A stretch of DNA of 64,000 nt from Bacteroidota bacterium (lineage in GTDB: Bacteria; Bacteroidota; Bacteroidia; Chitinophagales; Chitinophagaceae): contig JAIUNW010000003.1 in NCBI GenBank assembly GCA_020161535.1, positions 248,001 through 312,000 on the forward strand. The letters run 5' to 3'. Positions 16,787-25,320 of this stretch are shown here, piece by piece. The notes beneath the pieces are model-generated. The model was given only the letters and a program-made list of their open reading frames with translations. It had not been told where the DNA came from and did no database searches. The position numbers were made by a program, and so were the translations under genes. Each line of letters begins with the position of its first letter. Position 1 is the stretch's first letter.

Positions 16787-18220
16787 ATGAAAAAAATTCT
16801 AGTCATCGACGATGATTTTGATGTTTGTTTTCTCATCCAGAAATTTTTAACGAATCGCGGCTATGCGGTTGACACAGCCAATGGCCCACGGAATGCACTG
16901 TCGGCGCTCGACAAGGCCGACTACGACCTGGTCATTACCGATTTCAGAATGGAAGGCATGGATGGCAATACATTGATGCAGCAGATCAAGGAAAAAAGAA
17001 ATATTCCTGTGGTCATCATCTCTGCATACAAAGACATAAAAACCGCCGTGGAAAGCATTAAGCTGGGTGCACATGATTTCATTTTAAAACCGGTGTTGCC
17101 GCAAGAGTTGGCACAGGTGGTAGCCGATGCATTGGTTAATAACCAGCATCCGGTTGTCAAGGTGATGAATGGTTCTTCAACAGGAAACCAACCGCCTTAT
17201 GAAAAAGCAAGTGCAAGCATTTATATCGTGGGCAACAGTGAAGTGTTCAAGCCCATTACGCAGCAAATAAAACTCGTTGGGCCAACCAGTTATAACGTGA
17301 TCATTTATGGCGAGAGTGGTACTGGAAAAGAAGCCATCGCCCACCAGATTCATGCCGCCAGCAAGCGAACCGATGGGCCCTTTGTGGCCATCGATTGCGG
17401 CGCCCTCTCGCGCGATTTGGCAGGAAGTGAATTGTTTGGGCATGTAAAAGGATCCTTCACCGGTGCCATCAATAACAAAACCGGCAGTTTCGAACTCGCC
17501 AACAACGGCACCATATTTTTGGACGAAGTGGCCAACCTGCCTTATAGTGTACAGGTATCGCTGTTGCGCGTATTGCAAGAGCGTAAGATTCGTCCCATTG
17601 GTGCCGACAAAGACATCGACATCAACGTGCGCATCATTGTGGCCAGCAATGAAAAACTTTGGAACAAATGCAAAACGGGTGCGTTCAGGGAAGATCTTTA
17701 TCATCGTTTCAACGAATTCAGTATTGAACTGCCGGCCCTGCGACAGCGCGCCGACGATATTCCGCTTTTCTGCGCACACTTCTTACAATTGGCCAACCAA
17801 CAACTCAATAAAAACATCGAAGGCTTTACCGATGAATGCATGGAAGTGCTGCTGCACTATTCCTGGCCGGGCAATTTGCGCGAATTACAAAACACCGTGA
17901 AGCGAGCCGCCTTGCTGACAGAAGGCAATCGAATAGAACTTAAATCCATTCCTTTTGAAATTGTTTATGCCAACCAGGTGCAGTTTGACGCAAAGCCGGC
18001 TATTGAAGGAAAACGAGTGGAGCAGCCACCGGGTCATTTCACTTCGCTGAAAGCATCGTCGATCGATTATGAATATGAATTGATTCAGAAAACCTTGCGT
18101 GAAAACAATTTCAACAAATCAAAAACAGCGCGGGTGCTGAATATCGATCGAAAAACACTGTACAATAAAATTGCGATTTACGAAGAGCTGCTGACAAAAA
18201 AACAGCGCGCGCATGACTAA
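16787..18220 (+). CDS. Sigma54-dependent response regulator (NtrC family)
   Basis: Three domains in order. The receiver (residues 1-120) has VIDDDFD and the phospho-acceptor Asp in LVITDFRMEG. The AAA+ activator has Walker A GESGTGKEA, FLDEVANLP and PWPGNLREL nearby. The C-terminal Fis-type HTH has NNFNKSKTARVLNIDRKTLY. The sigma54-contact loop reads GSFTGA instead of the usual GAFTGA. The ATG at 16787 starts the receiver and is preferred to an upstream in-frame codon that adds 20 unrelated residues; 477 residues result. It overlaps the kinase gene by 8 bp, so the two form one operon. Confidence 0.93.
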   Translation: MKKILVIDDDFDVCFLIQKFLTNRGYAVDTANGPRNALSALDKADYDLVITDFRMEGMDGNTLMQQIKEKRNIPVVIISAYKDIKTAVESIKLGAHDFILKPVLPQELAQVVADALVNNQHPVVKVMNGSSTGNQPPYEKASASIYIVGNSEVFKPITQQIKLVGPTSYNVIIYGESGTGKEAIAHQIHAASKRTDGPFVAIDCGALSRDLAGSELFGHVKGSFTGAINNKTGSFELANNGTIFLDEVANLPYSVQVSLLRVLQERKIRPIGADKDIDINVRIIVASNEKLWNKCKTGAFREDLYHRFNEFSIELPALRQRADDIPLFCAHFLQLANQQLNKNIEGFTDECMEVLLHYSWPGNLRELQNTVKRAALLTEGNRIELKSIPFEIVYANQVQFDAKPAIEGKRVEQPPGHFTSLKASSIDYEYELIQKTLRENNFNKSKTARVLNIDRKTLYNKIAIYEELLTKKQRAHD

Positions 18221-19688
18221 GTCGGCGTTCAAAATACTGGTGGTTGCAGCCGCCGAAGCCGAATGCAAACGCCTGCATCGGCTGCTATCTGATGCTGATG
18301 AAAAAGGCGAATGGACCATTAAGTGGACCAATTATTACCACGCAGCGGTCGACCATATTTGCGCCAAAGCATTTGATGTGTACCTGGTTGATATCGACCT
18401 GGGCGATAAAGATGGCATCGCGCTGTTGAAAGAGGCCATTGACATGGGCTGCGTGGAGCCATTCATCCTGCTCACCGAAACAAAGAACCGTTCGCGCGAA
18501 CTCGCAGCGATGGGCACGGGTGCGATGGACTACCTCATCAAAGACCATTTGACCGCCGAAGAACTTGGTCGGTCGATTCGTTTTGCGATGGAGCGTTATT
18601 ACGGCGCGCAGGTCATTCGCTGGAATGAAAACCTGTTTAGGCAATTGTTTGAACAATCGCACGATGCTATCTTTTTGCTCAACGAAAACCATCAGTTCAG
18701 CGAAGTAAATCCAGCGATGGAAAAAATGTTGGGCCAAACAAAATGCGCACTCAAAGGAATGCAATTGGCGGATATCGCTTCGTCGGCGCGGCAGGCCAAT
18801 GACTTGTTGGTTGCCTTCATGGCAGGCGAATCGGTTACAGATGAGGAGATCAATATTCTTTCATCGGGCGACGAAGAATTTCATTGCCTATTGTCGCTCA
18901 GCCGGGTAAAAGATCTTACCGGCAGGGAACTGATTTATGGCCTGCTGCACAATATTACCAACCGGCGTAAAGCAGAACGGGCCCAGCGCCTGGTTGAAAA
19001 TCTATCCGCCGGCCGGCGTCTTACCCAATACCTCGCACATGAAATAAAAAACCCGGTGCTTAATATTCAGTTATCGGCCAATCAACTGGAAAAGCTGGTG
19101 CCGGCAACGGCCAATACCTATTTGGATATTATTGATCGAAATGCAGAGAAGATTGTGCAGATATTATATCAACTGCTTCACTTTACAGATAGCAGTCGGT
19201 TTTTGTTTGACAATATCGACGGACAAACCCTGCTTCAACAAATCATCGATGCAGCGCGCGATACTTTGTTGTTGCAGCAGGTGCAATTGCAATACAAGCC
19301 GGCACCAAAAGATTTTCAGGTGCGTGCCGACCGGCATCAACTGGTAAAAGCATTTCAAAACATCATCAACAATGCCATTGAGGCAATGCCGGCCAACAAT
19401 GCCTTGTTATCGGTATCGGTCAGCCTGCAGCAAAACACCGTTACCGTGAAGATCACCGACAATGGCAAGGGCATGGATGAAACCAGCTTGAGCCGGTTGT
19501 TTGAGCCTTATTTCAGCACCAAAGAATCTGGCACCGGCCTCGGGCTCACAGCCGCCTTGTTTATCATTGAATCACACAAAGGCCGTATTGAAGTGATTAG
19601 CAACCTCGGTACCGGTAGTAGTTTTCTGATCAGCTTGCCCCTGGTGAAAGCTAGCACAGCGACGGCTTCAACCGGATGCAGTTGCTAA
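18213..19688 (+). CDS. Sensor histidine kinase with N-terminal receiver and PAS domains
   Basis: Domain order is receiver-like (1-125), PAS (about 135-250), HisKA with the phospho-accepting His in YLAHEIKNPVLN, and HATPase with NIINNAIEA, DNGKGM, LFEPYFSTKESGTGLGL. There is no signal peptide or membrane segment, so it is soluble. The receiver is unusual: it keeps the central Asp (LVDIDLGDKDG) and Lys (YLIKDH) but its metal-binding acidic pair is replaced by Ala residues (LVVAAAEAE), so normal Mg-dependent phosphorylation is doubtful. It follows its sigma54 regulator with an 8-bp overlap, and the pair presumably works together. Confidence 0.92.
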   Translation: MTKSAFKILVVAAAEAECKRLHRLLSDADEKGEWTIKWTNYYHAAVDHICAKAFDVYLVDIDLGDKDGIALLKEAIDMGCVEPFILLTETKNRSRELAAMGTGAMDYLIKDHLTAEELGRSIRFAMERYYGAQVIRWNENLFRQLFEQSHDAIFLLNENHQFSEVNPAMEKMLGQTKCALKGMQLADIASSARQANDLLVAFMAGESVTDEEINILSSGDEEFHCLLSLSRVKDLTGRELIYGLLHNITNRRKAERAQRLVENLSAGRRLTQYLAHEIKNPVLNIQLSANQLEKLVPATANTYLDIIDRNAEKIVQILYQLLHFTDSSRFLFDNIDGQTLLQQIIDAARDTLLLQQVQLQYKPAPKDFQVRADRHQLVKAFQNIINNAIEAMPANNALLSVSVSLQQNTVTVKITDNGKGMDETSLSRLFEPYFSTKESGTGLGLTAALFIIESHKGRIEVISNLGTGSSFLISLPLVKASTATASTGCSC

Positions 19689-19985
19689 TTAATCATTGTT
19701 ATCGCCACCCAAACTATAGTAGTTATTTTCTTCGTCTTCTTCGCCAATATCTTCCATATCATCATCAAGGTCGGTGCCCGGTATATCCAGGTCATCGCCA
19801 ATATTGTGCCGGTGGTGGTTAGCGTGTGGTATCTTGTGCGCGCCGCTGGCGGGATTCATGATATCCTCTTTGGCGGGGTAGTCCATCTTCGCCAATTCTT
19901 CTTCAATCGCTTTCTCTTTATCGCTATCGATGTTTATCTCCTTTATGCTTTGGTCGTGCGCAGCATCTGCAGGTCTCTTTTTCAT
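19689..19985 (-). CDS. Small acidic hypothetical protein
   Basis: 98 residues from ATG 19985; the in-frame TTG at 20003 would add six residues but is a weaker start. The N-terminus is basic (MKKRPADAAHD), the middle charged, and the C-terminus strongly acidic (DDLDIPGTDLDDDMEDIGEEDEE shortened here to its core). No fold or motif is recognised. Proteins of this kind recur in Chitinophagaceae without known function. It shares a stop-codon boundary with the kinase gene on the other strand and lies next to a CsbD-type stress gene. Confidence 0.6.
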   Translation of the reverse strand: MKKRPADAAHDQSIKEINIDSDKEKAIEEELAKMDYPAKEDIMNPASGAHKIPHANHHRHNIGDDLDIPGTDLDDDMEDIGEEDEENNYYSLGGDNND

Positions 19986-20010
19986 AATGGCTGTTTTGAC
20001 CAAACTAAGA

Positions 20011-20042
20011 AGATCCGGGCTGCCAGTGGCTGACCCGGATCT
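20011..20042 (-). terminator. Hairpin between csbD-like gene and the acidic protein gene
   Basis: A perfect 9-bp stem, AGATCCGGG (20011-20019) with CCCGGATCT (20034-20042), whose interior holds a further GCC/GGC pairing. It lies 19 bp after the stop of the CsbD-like gene on the minus strand. The downstream side is only moderately T-rich, so it may be an attenuating or stabilising hairpin rather than a strong terminator. Confidence 0.55.
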
Positions 20043-20061
20043 GTTTCACAACTGATAGAAA

Positions 20062-20253
20062 TCAGAGCTTATCGATCCATTCTTTCAGTTGGTCTTTTGT
20101 TTTACCAGAAGCTTTCTGAATGCGACCCAACAACTCATCTTCTTTACCGGCCTGGTACACCAAATCGTCATCAGTCAGGTCAGCATATTGTTGCTTGATC
20201 TTGCCCTTAAGCACATTCCAGTTTCCTTCCAGTTTTTGTTTCCATGCTTCCAT
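20062..20253 (-). CDS. CsbD-like stress protein
   Basis: A 63-residue protein of the CsbD family (MEAWKQKLEGNWNVLKGKIKQ, followed by DLTDDDLVYQAGKEDELLGR). These small hydrophilic four-helix proteins accumulate under general stress in many bacteria, with no known enzymatic activity. The ATG at 20253 matches the family start; the upstream in-frame codons to 20364 run into the lacI-type gene and are rejected. It probably has its own promoter within or after that gene. Confidence 0.92.
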   Translation of the reverse strand: MEAWKQKLEGNWNVLKGKIKQQYADLTDDDLVYQAGKEDELLGRIQKASGKTKDQLKEWIDKL

Positions 20254-20291
20254 AATACAACGTTTTAAACGAGTCAAAAAAAAGCATGCCA

Positions 20292-21290
20292 TCAGGCTGA
20301 GCGGCGCTTTACCAGTGTGGCGGGGAAATGGATGCGGCTGATTTGTTGAGGATTTTCCATACAAGCGAGCAACAGCTCGAGCGCTTTTTGACCCATCGCT
20401 TCCAGCGGTTGTGAAACATAGGTGAGGGGCGCGTAAAAAAGATCGAGCAGTTCATTTTCATCGAAGCTCACTACCGAAAGATCATCGGGCACGCGTATGG
20501 GCAATTGGTTCAAATGGCGCAGTGCAATGGCCGACAAAGTATTCGACACAAAGAACAAACCATCCACCCCCTTGCTGATCAGGTTGTCGATGGCGGCGGG
20601 TACGGTTCTTTCCAATTGGTGCACCCCCAGTTCAGCAATCAGCGATGGGTCGGGTGTAAGGCCGAGTTGCAGGTGAGCCTGCTGGTAGCCGAGTTTACGC
20701 TGGTGGAGATGGTATAGCTGCGATTCAAAGGCGATCAGGCCAATGCGTTGCCGGCCTTTCGACAACAGCAGCGAAGTGGCATCACGAGCTGCGGCAAAAT
20801 TGTCGAGCGCCACCACATTGCCGGGCGAAGCCGGATAATACCGGTCAAACTGCACAAAAGGCACCCGTTGCGCATATAAACGCCGGATGTCTTCACCCAC
20901 GCCATTGGGGGGCAGGAGGATGAGTCCGTCGACCTGCCGGTCCCTGAAAATATCCACCAGTCGCCGGAAACGATCGGGGTTTTCGTCTGCACTACCAAAC
21001 AACACGGTGTACTGCAGTTCATTGGCCGCATCTTCTATGACCCGGGCCACGGCCGAGGAGAAAGGGTTGGAAATATCGGCCAAAACCAGCCCGATCGTCA
21101 TCGTTTTGCTGGTTTTCAAGCCTTTGGCGATTTGATTGGTGCGGTAGTTCAGGGCCTCGGCCGTTTCACGAATCCGGGCAGCCACCGATTTACTGATCCG
21201 GCCTTCCTTCTTGTTGTTCAGCACATAAGAAACCAGGGCGGTTGAAACACCCACTCGTTCGGCTATATCTTTTAAACTAGTCCTTTTCAT
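20292..21290 (-). CDS. LacI-family transcriptional regulator
   Basis: The N-terminal HTH, TSLKDIAERVGVSTALVSYVLN, and hinge helix KSVAARIRETAEALNYRTNQIA are standard LacI family. The periplasmic-binding-like effector domain follows (TIGLVLADISNPFSSAVARVIE, GLIAFE, DDLSVVSFDENEL); 332 residues in all. It is transcribed divergently from the gene at 21453, and the shared promoter region contains CG-centred palindromes of the kind LacI proteins bind. The nearby MFS transporter and GH32 fructanase suggest a sugar effector, perhaps fructose or sucrose; this is inference. Confidence 0.93.
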   Translation of the reverse strand: MKRTSLKDIAERVGVSTALVSYVLNNKKEGRISKSVAARIRETAEALNYRTNQIAKGLKTSKTMTIGLVLADISNPFSSAVARVIEDAANELQYTVLFGSADENPDRFRRLVDIFRDRQVDGLILLPPNGVGEDIRRLYAQRVPFVQFDRYYPASPGNVVALDNFAAARDATSLLLSKGRQRIGLIAFESQLYHLHQRKLGYQQAHLQLGLTPDPSLIAELGVHQLERTVPAAIDNLISKGVDGLFFVSNTLSAIALRHLNQLPIRVPDDLSVVSFDENELLDLFYAPLTYVSQPLEAMGQKALELLLACMENPQQISRIHFPATLVKRRSA

Positions 21291-21353
21291 AATTCCTTAT
21301 CTATCAAGCGATTAATGCAGCAATCAGGCGGCAGGTGCAACAAAACTACAGCT

Positions 21354-21363
21354 TTAACGTTAA
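21354..21363. promoter_or_regulatory. CG-centred palindrome TTAACGTTAA
   Basis: A perfect 10-bp palindrome in the divergent promoter between the lacI-type gene and the gene at 21453. The central CG step is the typical mark of LacI-family operators. It lies 64 bp upstream of the regulator's own start, so autoregulation is possible. Confidence 0.45.
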
Positions 21364-21374
21364 TATATCATTAC

Positions 21375-21394
21375 TTGTTTAAACGATTAAACAA
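21375..21394. promoter_or_regulatory. Candidate LacI-family operator
   Basis: Perfect 8-bp arms TTGTTTAA and TTAAACAA are separated by ACGA, giving a 20-bp site with CG at its exact centre. It lies just upstream of the -7 box at 21402, where a bound repressor would block the rightward promoter. Symmetry, centre and position all match LacI-family practice; no binding data exist. Confidence 0.6.
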
Positions 21395-21401
21395 ATTGAT
21401 G

Positions 21402-21409
21402 TAGCTTTG
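21402..21409 (+). promoter_or_regulatory. Bacteroidota -7 promoter box TAGCTTTG
   Basis: An exact match to the Bacteroidota consensus TAnnTTTG, 43 bp upstream of the ATG at 21453. A TTG at 21375-21377 is about 24 bp upstream, slightly far for the -33 element. The overlap of the spacer region with the palindrome at 21375-21394 supports repressor control. Confidence 0.55.
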
Positions 21410-21452
21410 CATTTCTTAACGTTCGTGCTGCCGCCTTTAAAAACCATAATAG

Positions 21453-21746
21453 ATGAACACGTTTAAGAACATCGGCCTGGTAGAATGTAGCAAGTCGGGC
21501 AAAATTTTCAAAATGCCCTCCACCAGCTCACTCCATGGCTACAACCTCAAAAAAGTATTGATCGACGGATCTATTTCCGAAGGTCATGCCCGGAATCTCT
21601 ATCCTGACGCCGAACTGGTGCAGGAGATTCAAGAGATCACGACCGACAAAGACATTGACCTGGTATTGGTTTCGGCGCCGCAGGGCTATAACCGCGAACT
21701 GCTGTCAACCATCATGTCATCCGGCAAACCGGTGCGCATCCTTTAA
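21453..21746 (+). CDS. Small protein resembling half of a Gfo/Idh Rossmann domain
   Basis: 97 residues. The part GHARNLYPDAELVQEIQEIT, then DIDLVLVSAPQGYNRELL, then SSGKPVRIL, reads like the second part of a Gfo/Idh/MocA nucleotide-binding domain, where the motif is ATP-N-x-H followed by GKPV-EKP. The first part lacks the GxGxxG dinucleotide loop, and the protein stops right where a full enzyme would continue. It may be a stand-alone small domain or a decayed gene. It is the first gene downstream of the putative LacI operator, ahead of the MFS transporter. Confidence 0.6.
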   Translation: MNTFKNIGLVECSKSGKIFKMPSTSSLHGYNLKKVLIDGSISEGHARNLYPDAELVQEIQEITTDKDIDLVLVSAPQGYNRELLSTIMSSGKPVRIL

Positions 21747-21814
21747 TTTTTCAACATGGCTCCAAGACCTGCCTGCCAACGCGGGCAAATTCCAGTACCT
21801 ATAACTTAAAAACG

Positions 21815-23146
21815 ATGACACAAACATTTTTTCCGCATAAATCGAAACGAACATTTTACACGGCCATACCGGCCGCTAAAGTGTCGCCCGCGCCGCTGTC
21901 GATCGACAAGCCGGCCAACAACACCCATATTGACGCCTTACAAACCAAACCGGTCAACAAAAAAAAATTTGATGTACAGCCGGGGCTGATTACCCTGTTG
22001 CTCGGCGGACTCAGTTTGGGTATGGCCGAATTCATGATCATGGGTGTGCTGCCCGATGTGGCCAGTTCACTGCATGTTTCCATTCCGGTTGCCGGTCACC
22101 TCATTTCACTGTACGCACTCGGTGTGGTGATTGGTGCACCGCTGATGGTAATGGCTGCTGCACAATATCCCCCGAAAAAAATCTTACTGGTATTGATGGC
22201 GTTATTTGGCCTCTTCAATGGCATTTTTGCCCTGGCACCCAATCATACCACGTTGATGATCGCCCGTCTTTTTTCCGGCTTGCCCCATGGTGCTTTTTTT
22301 GGTGTAGGTGCGGTAGTGGCTGCTAAACTCGCCCAACCCGGTCGCGAAGCCCGCGCGGTTTCAGTGATGTTTGCCGGCCTGACCGTAGCCAACCTAATCG
22401 GTGTGCCCCTGGGCACCTGGATTGGTCACCAGTTTAGCTGGCGGATTTCTTTCGGCATTGTTGCGCTGGTCGCCTGGATAACGGCCATCAGTATACGCAG
22501 ATGGTTGCCGGATGTACCGAAAGATGAAAACAGTTCTGTCCGGGAAAGCTTGCAATTGTTTAAACGGCCTGCCTTCTGGACCATTGTTGGTATATCTTCC
22601 ATTGGTACCGGCGGCATGTTTGCCTGGATCAGTTATATCGCGCCGCTCATGACCGAAGTATCGGGCGTGCCAGCGAACAACCTCATGTTGATCATGATGG
22701 TTGCTGGTTTGGGTATGGCAGTGGGAAATTTTATCGGCGGCCGATTGGCAGATCGATTCTCCCCACTCAAAACAACCTCGATGTTATTGCTCAGCATGAT
22801 CATCATGCTGCTTGCCATCGCCCTCTTCTCCAAATTCATGTGGCTCTCGGTGATCCTTACGTTTATAACAGGCGCTGTTGCTTTTGCGGTGATCGCACCC
22901 ATGCAAATGCTGATGATCAGCAATGCCCCGAAAGCAGAAATGTTGGCTAGTGCTTCTTTGCAAGCCACCGCGAATATGGGCAATGCCCTCGGTGCATTTT
23001 TGGGCGGATTGCCCATTGCTGCCGGCTTCGGTTTCACATCGCCCGAATTTGTAGGTGCCGGTTTGGCCTTTATTGGCTTCCTGTTGTGTATGCTGTTGAA
23101 GATGCTGCCATCACCGGCGCCAACTGTTGCAAAAGCGATGGCATAA
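21815..23146 (+). CDS. MFS transporter (AraJ/drug-sugar efflux type)
   Basis: A twelve-helix major facilitator of 443 residues. The first membrane segment begins only at about residue 55 (ITLLLGGLSLGMAEFMIMGVLP), so there is a hydrophilic N-terminal extension of roughly 50 residues not usual for this family. The AEFMIMGVLPDVA motif and the middle loop SGLPHGAFFGVGAVVAA match the AraJ/YdhP drug:H+ antiporter-1 subgroup. Substrate could be a sugar or a toxic compound. The position after a LacI-regulated promoter and opposite a GH32 gene favours sugar-related transport or overflow export. Confidence 0.88.
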   Translation: MTQTFFPHKSKRTFYTAIPAAKVSPAPLSIDKPANNTHIDALQTKPVNKKKFDVQPGLITLLLGGLSLGMAEFMIMGVLPDVASSLHVSIPVAGHLISLYALGVVIGAPLMVMAAAQYPPKKILLVLMALFGLFNGIFALAPNHTTLMIARLFSGLPHGAFFGVGAVVAAKLAQPGREARAVSVMFAGLTVANLIGVPLGTWIGHQFSWRISFGIVALVAWITAISIRRWLPDVPKDENSSVRESLQLFKRPAFWTIVGISSIGTGGMFAWISYIAPLMTEVSGVPANNLMLIMMVAGLGMAVGNFIGGRLADRFSPLKTTSMLLLSMIIMLLAIALFSKFMWLSVILTFITGAVAFAVIAPMQMLMISNAPKAEMLASASLQATANMGNALGAFLGGLPIAAGFGFTSPEFVGAGLAFIGFLLCMLLKMLPSPAPTVAKAMA

Positions 23147-23222
23147 GTGGGTTTAAACGGCCAAGCTTTACCTATGAATGGTTTTAGGCTTCACCCATTA
23201 TTATCCACCGCCTTAACATCTA

Positions 23223-24737
23223 CTATTTACCGGCTTTACCAACCGCCGGTTTCAAAGTCGACGCGCGCCAGGCGCCTTTTGTCTCGCCTGTTGCTACTGC
23301 TAACTTCGTAAAAGTTTGATCGGGAAAGAAGATGGCCGTCATCACGGTTAAACCATCGTCGGCATACAACTCGATCGATGAACGATCAACAATGCAAGTG
23401 AGTCGAACAACATCCTTTTTTGACTTGCGACTGGCAAATACTTTTTTGCCAAAATCTGCATTGAAGCCGGTATTGCCCGAAGCACTTCGATCAATGAACA
23501 ATTGATTGCTGCCCGCTTCATACCCCCAGGTGAGTTGCTGCCCCTTGTCGTTACTGATCACCATCGAGAAATCTCTGGTAGGAATGGTAAAATCCAGCCG
23601 GAACAAGCTGTCGCGGTTCGCCTGCAGCCATTGATTGAATGATCTGAAACCGTCGCCTGTCTTCGATGTTTTCTCCAATACCCTTATCTCACGGGCAGGC
23701 ATACTCGCTACCAGCGGTTTGCCTTCCACCGAAAGCAAGTTCAGCTCGCGTGGCAAAGTAGTGGCACTGCGCCAACGGGTGGTGGGCACGTCCTGGCCAT
23801 ACAACCAGTTGCTCATCCAACCGATAAACAAGCGGCGCTTACTGGTATTGTCGAAGGTAACACCCGCATAATTATCGGGACCATCGTCCAGCCAGCGTGT
23901 TTCGGTATCATGGGGCGTGAACGTTTTTCCATCAAACGAACCCACAAAATATTGCGTGGCCGAACCGCCGTTTGGTCCGCCGGGATTGATATTCACAATC
24001 AACACCCACTGCTGCTTTCCCGCTATCGTTAGCGGAAACAAATCCGGACATTCCCACACACCACCATGCGCGCCAATGGTTTCACCAAACGCAGATTCTT
24101 TTTGCCAGTTCTTCAAGTTAGCCGAAGAATAAAATTCGATATGGTCTTTCACTGCCAACGCCATCACCCATTTTTTGCCGGCGGCGTACCAACTCACTTT
24201 CGGATCTCGAAAATCAATGATGCCCGGGTTCATCAACACCGGGTTCTTCGCATACTTGGTCCAGCTTTTCCCATTATCGAGGCTATACGCAATGCCCTGG
24301 GTTTGGTAATTGATCTTACCAGCCTCGGCTGCCTTCGCATCATGATACGTGTAGATGGCAACCAGGGCCGGTTTCTCTTTGCTGCCAAAGCCACTGGTAT
24401 TGTTTTTATCAACCACGGCACTGCCCGAAAAAATATACCCCAACGAATCAGGATACAGCGCAATAGGGCGGTGCTGCCAATGCAACATATCGCTACTGGT
24501 TGCATGCCCCCAATGCATCGGACCCCATTTATTGCCATCGGGATAATGCTGGTAAAAGAGATGGTACACACCCTGGTTCAATACCAATCCGTTTGGATCA
24601 TTCATCCAGCCCCGCACCGGCGTGAAGTGCAACAAGGGGCGATACTGTTCGCCTGAATCACTTTGCGCCAATACAAAGTTTCCGGAAAAAAAGGCCAATA
24701 ACGCTGTCAGGGCAATGGTTGATATTCTTCGCATCAT
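23223..24737 (-). CDS. GH32 fructan hydrolase (levanase/inulinase/invertase type)
   Basis: A secreted beta-fructosidase. The three catalytic motifs are present: WMNDPNG with the nucleophile Asp, FRDPKV with the transition-state Asp, and WECPDLF with the acid/base Glu. A C-terminal beta-sandwich (RSSIELYADDGLTVMTAIFFPD) completes the family layout. The start is placed at the ATG at 24737 (the next codon is also ATG) because it begins the signal peptide ending in VLAQ; upstream codons to 24800 are not needed. About 504 residues. It shares a locus with LacI and MFS genes and acts on fructans or sucrose. Confidence 0.93.
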   Translation of the reverse strand: MMRRISTIALTALLAFFSGNFVLAQSDSGEQYRPLLHFTPVRGWMNDPNGLVLNQGVYHLFYQHYPDGNKWGPMHWGHATSSDMLHWQHRPIALYPDSLGYIFSGSAVVDKNNTSGFGSKEKPALVAIYTYHDAKAAEAGKINYQTQGIAYSLDNGKSWTKYAKNPVLMNPGIIDFRDPKVSWYAAGKKWVMALAVKDHIEFYSSANLKNWQKESAFGETIGAHGGVWECPDLFPLTIAGKQQWVLIVNINPGGPNGGSATQYFVGSFDGKTFTPHDTETRWLDDGPDNYAGVTFDNTSKRRLFIGWMSNWLYGQDVPTTRWRSATTLPRELNLLSVEGKPLVASMPAREIRVLEKTSKTGDGFRSFNQWLQANRDSLFRLDFTIPTRDFSMVISNDKGQQLTWGYEAGSNQLFIDRSASGNTGFNADFGKKVFASRKSKKDVVRLTCIVDRSSIELYADDGLTVMTAIFFPDQTFTKLAVATGETKGAWRASTLKPAVGKAGK

Positions 24738-24849
24738 CCAATGTAATGAAAATAAGGCACTTATAAAGAGAAGTGCATCGTTCATGAAATTATCAAACAA
24801 ACAGAATAATATTCTGAATTATAACTAACTTTCCGTCAATTCATCGAAA

Positions 24850-25320
24850 ATGTTAGCCAATCTTGATACGATCGACCTCCGTATACTGGAACTGATGCAG
24901 GAGAATGCACGCATTTCCAATGCTGACCTGGCCCGCGAGCTGGAAATGGCCCCCTCGGCCGTTTTGGAAAGGGTGAAGAAGCTGGAACAGAAAGAAGTGA
25001 TCCAGGGTTACCATACCCGTATCAATCCCCTGGCTGTGCAGCAGAAATTGCTGGCTTTTATTTTCATTCGCACCACCGATGGATTTGGCGAAACCGGTAA
25101 AACAACCGAAGCATTGTCGAAGATTCCTGAAGTGCAAGAAGTACACCATATTGCCGGTGAAGATTGTTTCATCATCAAGGTGCGCACCGAAGACACCGAT
25201 GCACTCATGCGACTGATGCGAAACTCGCTGAAAAAAATTCCACGCATTGCTTCCACCCGTACCACCATTGTGTTGGAAACCGTGAAAGAAGAACCGTATA
25301 TCGTTATTGCCAATGACTAA
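24850..25320 (+). CDS. Lrp/AsnC-family transcriptional regulator
   Basis: 156 residues. An N-terminal winged HTH, LDTIDLRILELMQENARISNADL then ELEMAPSAVLERVKKLE, is followed by the RAM ligand-binding domain (VHHIAGEDCFIIKVRTEDTD). Lrp-type regulators respond to amino acids and commonly control neighbouring transporters. The stop overlaps the next start (ATGACTAA), so it is co-translated with an EamA exporter; this arrangement suggests control of amino acid or metabolite export. It is divergent from the GH32 gene. Confidence 0.94.
   Translation: MLANLDTIDLRILELMQENARISNADLARELEMAPSAVLERVKKLEQKEVIQGYHTRINPLAVQQKLLAFIFIRTTDGFGETGKTTEALSKIPEVQEVHHIAGEDCFIIKVRTEDTDALMRLMRNSLKKIPRIASTRTTIVLETVKEEPYIVIAND

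Noticed and set aside
20292..24737. Polysaccharide utilisation locus of SusCD type
   Set aside because: The LacI/MFS/GH32 group has no SusC or SusD gene; uptake must rely on other proteins.
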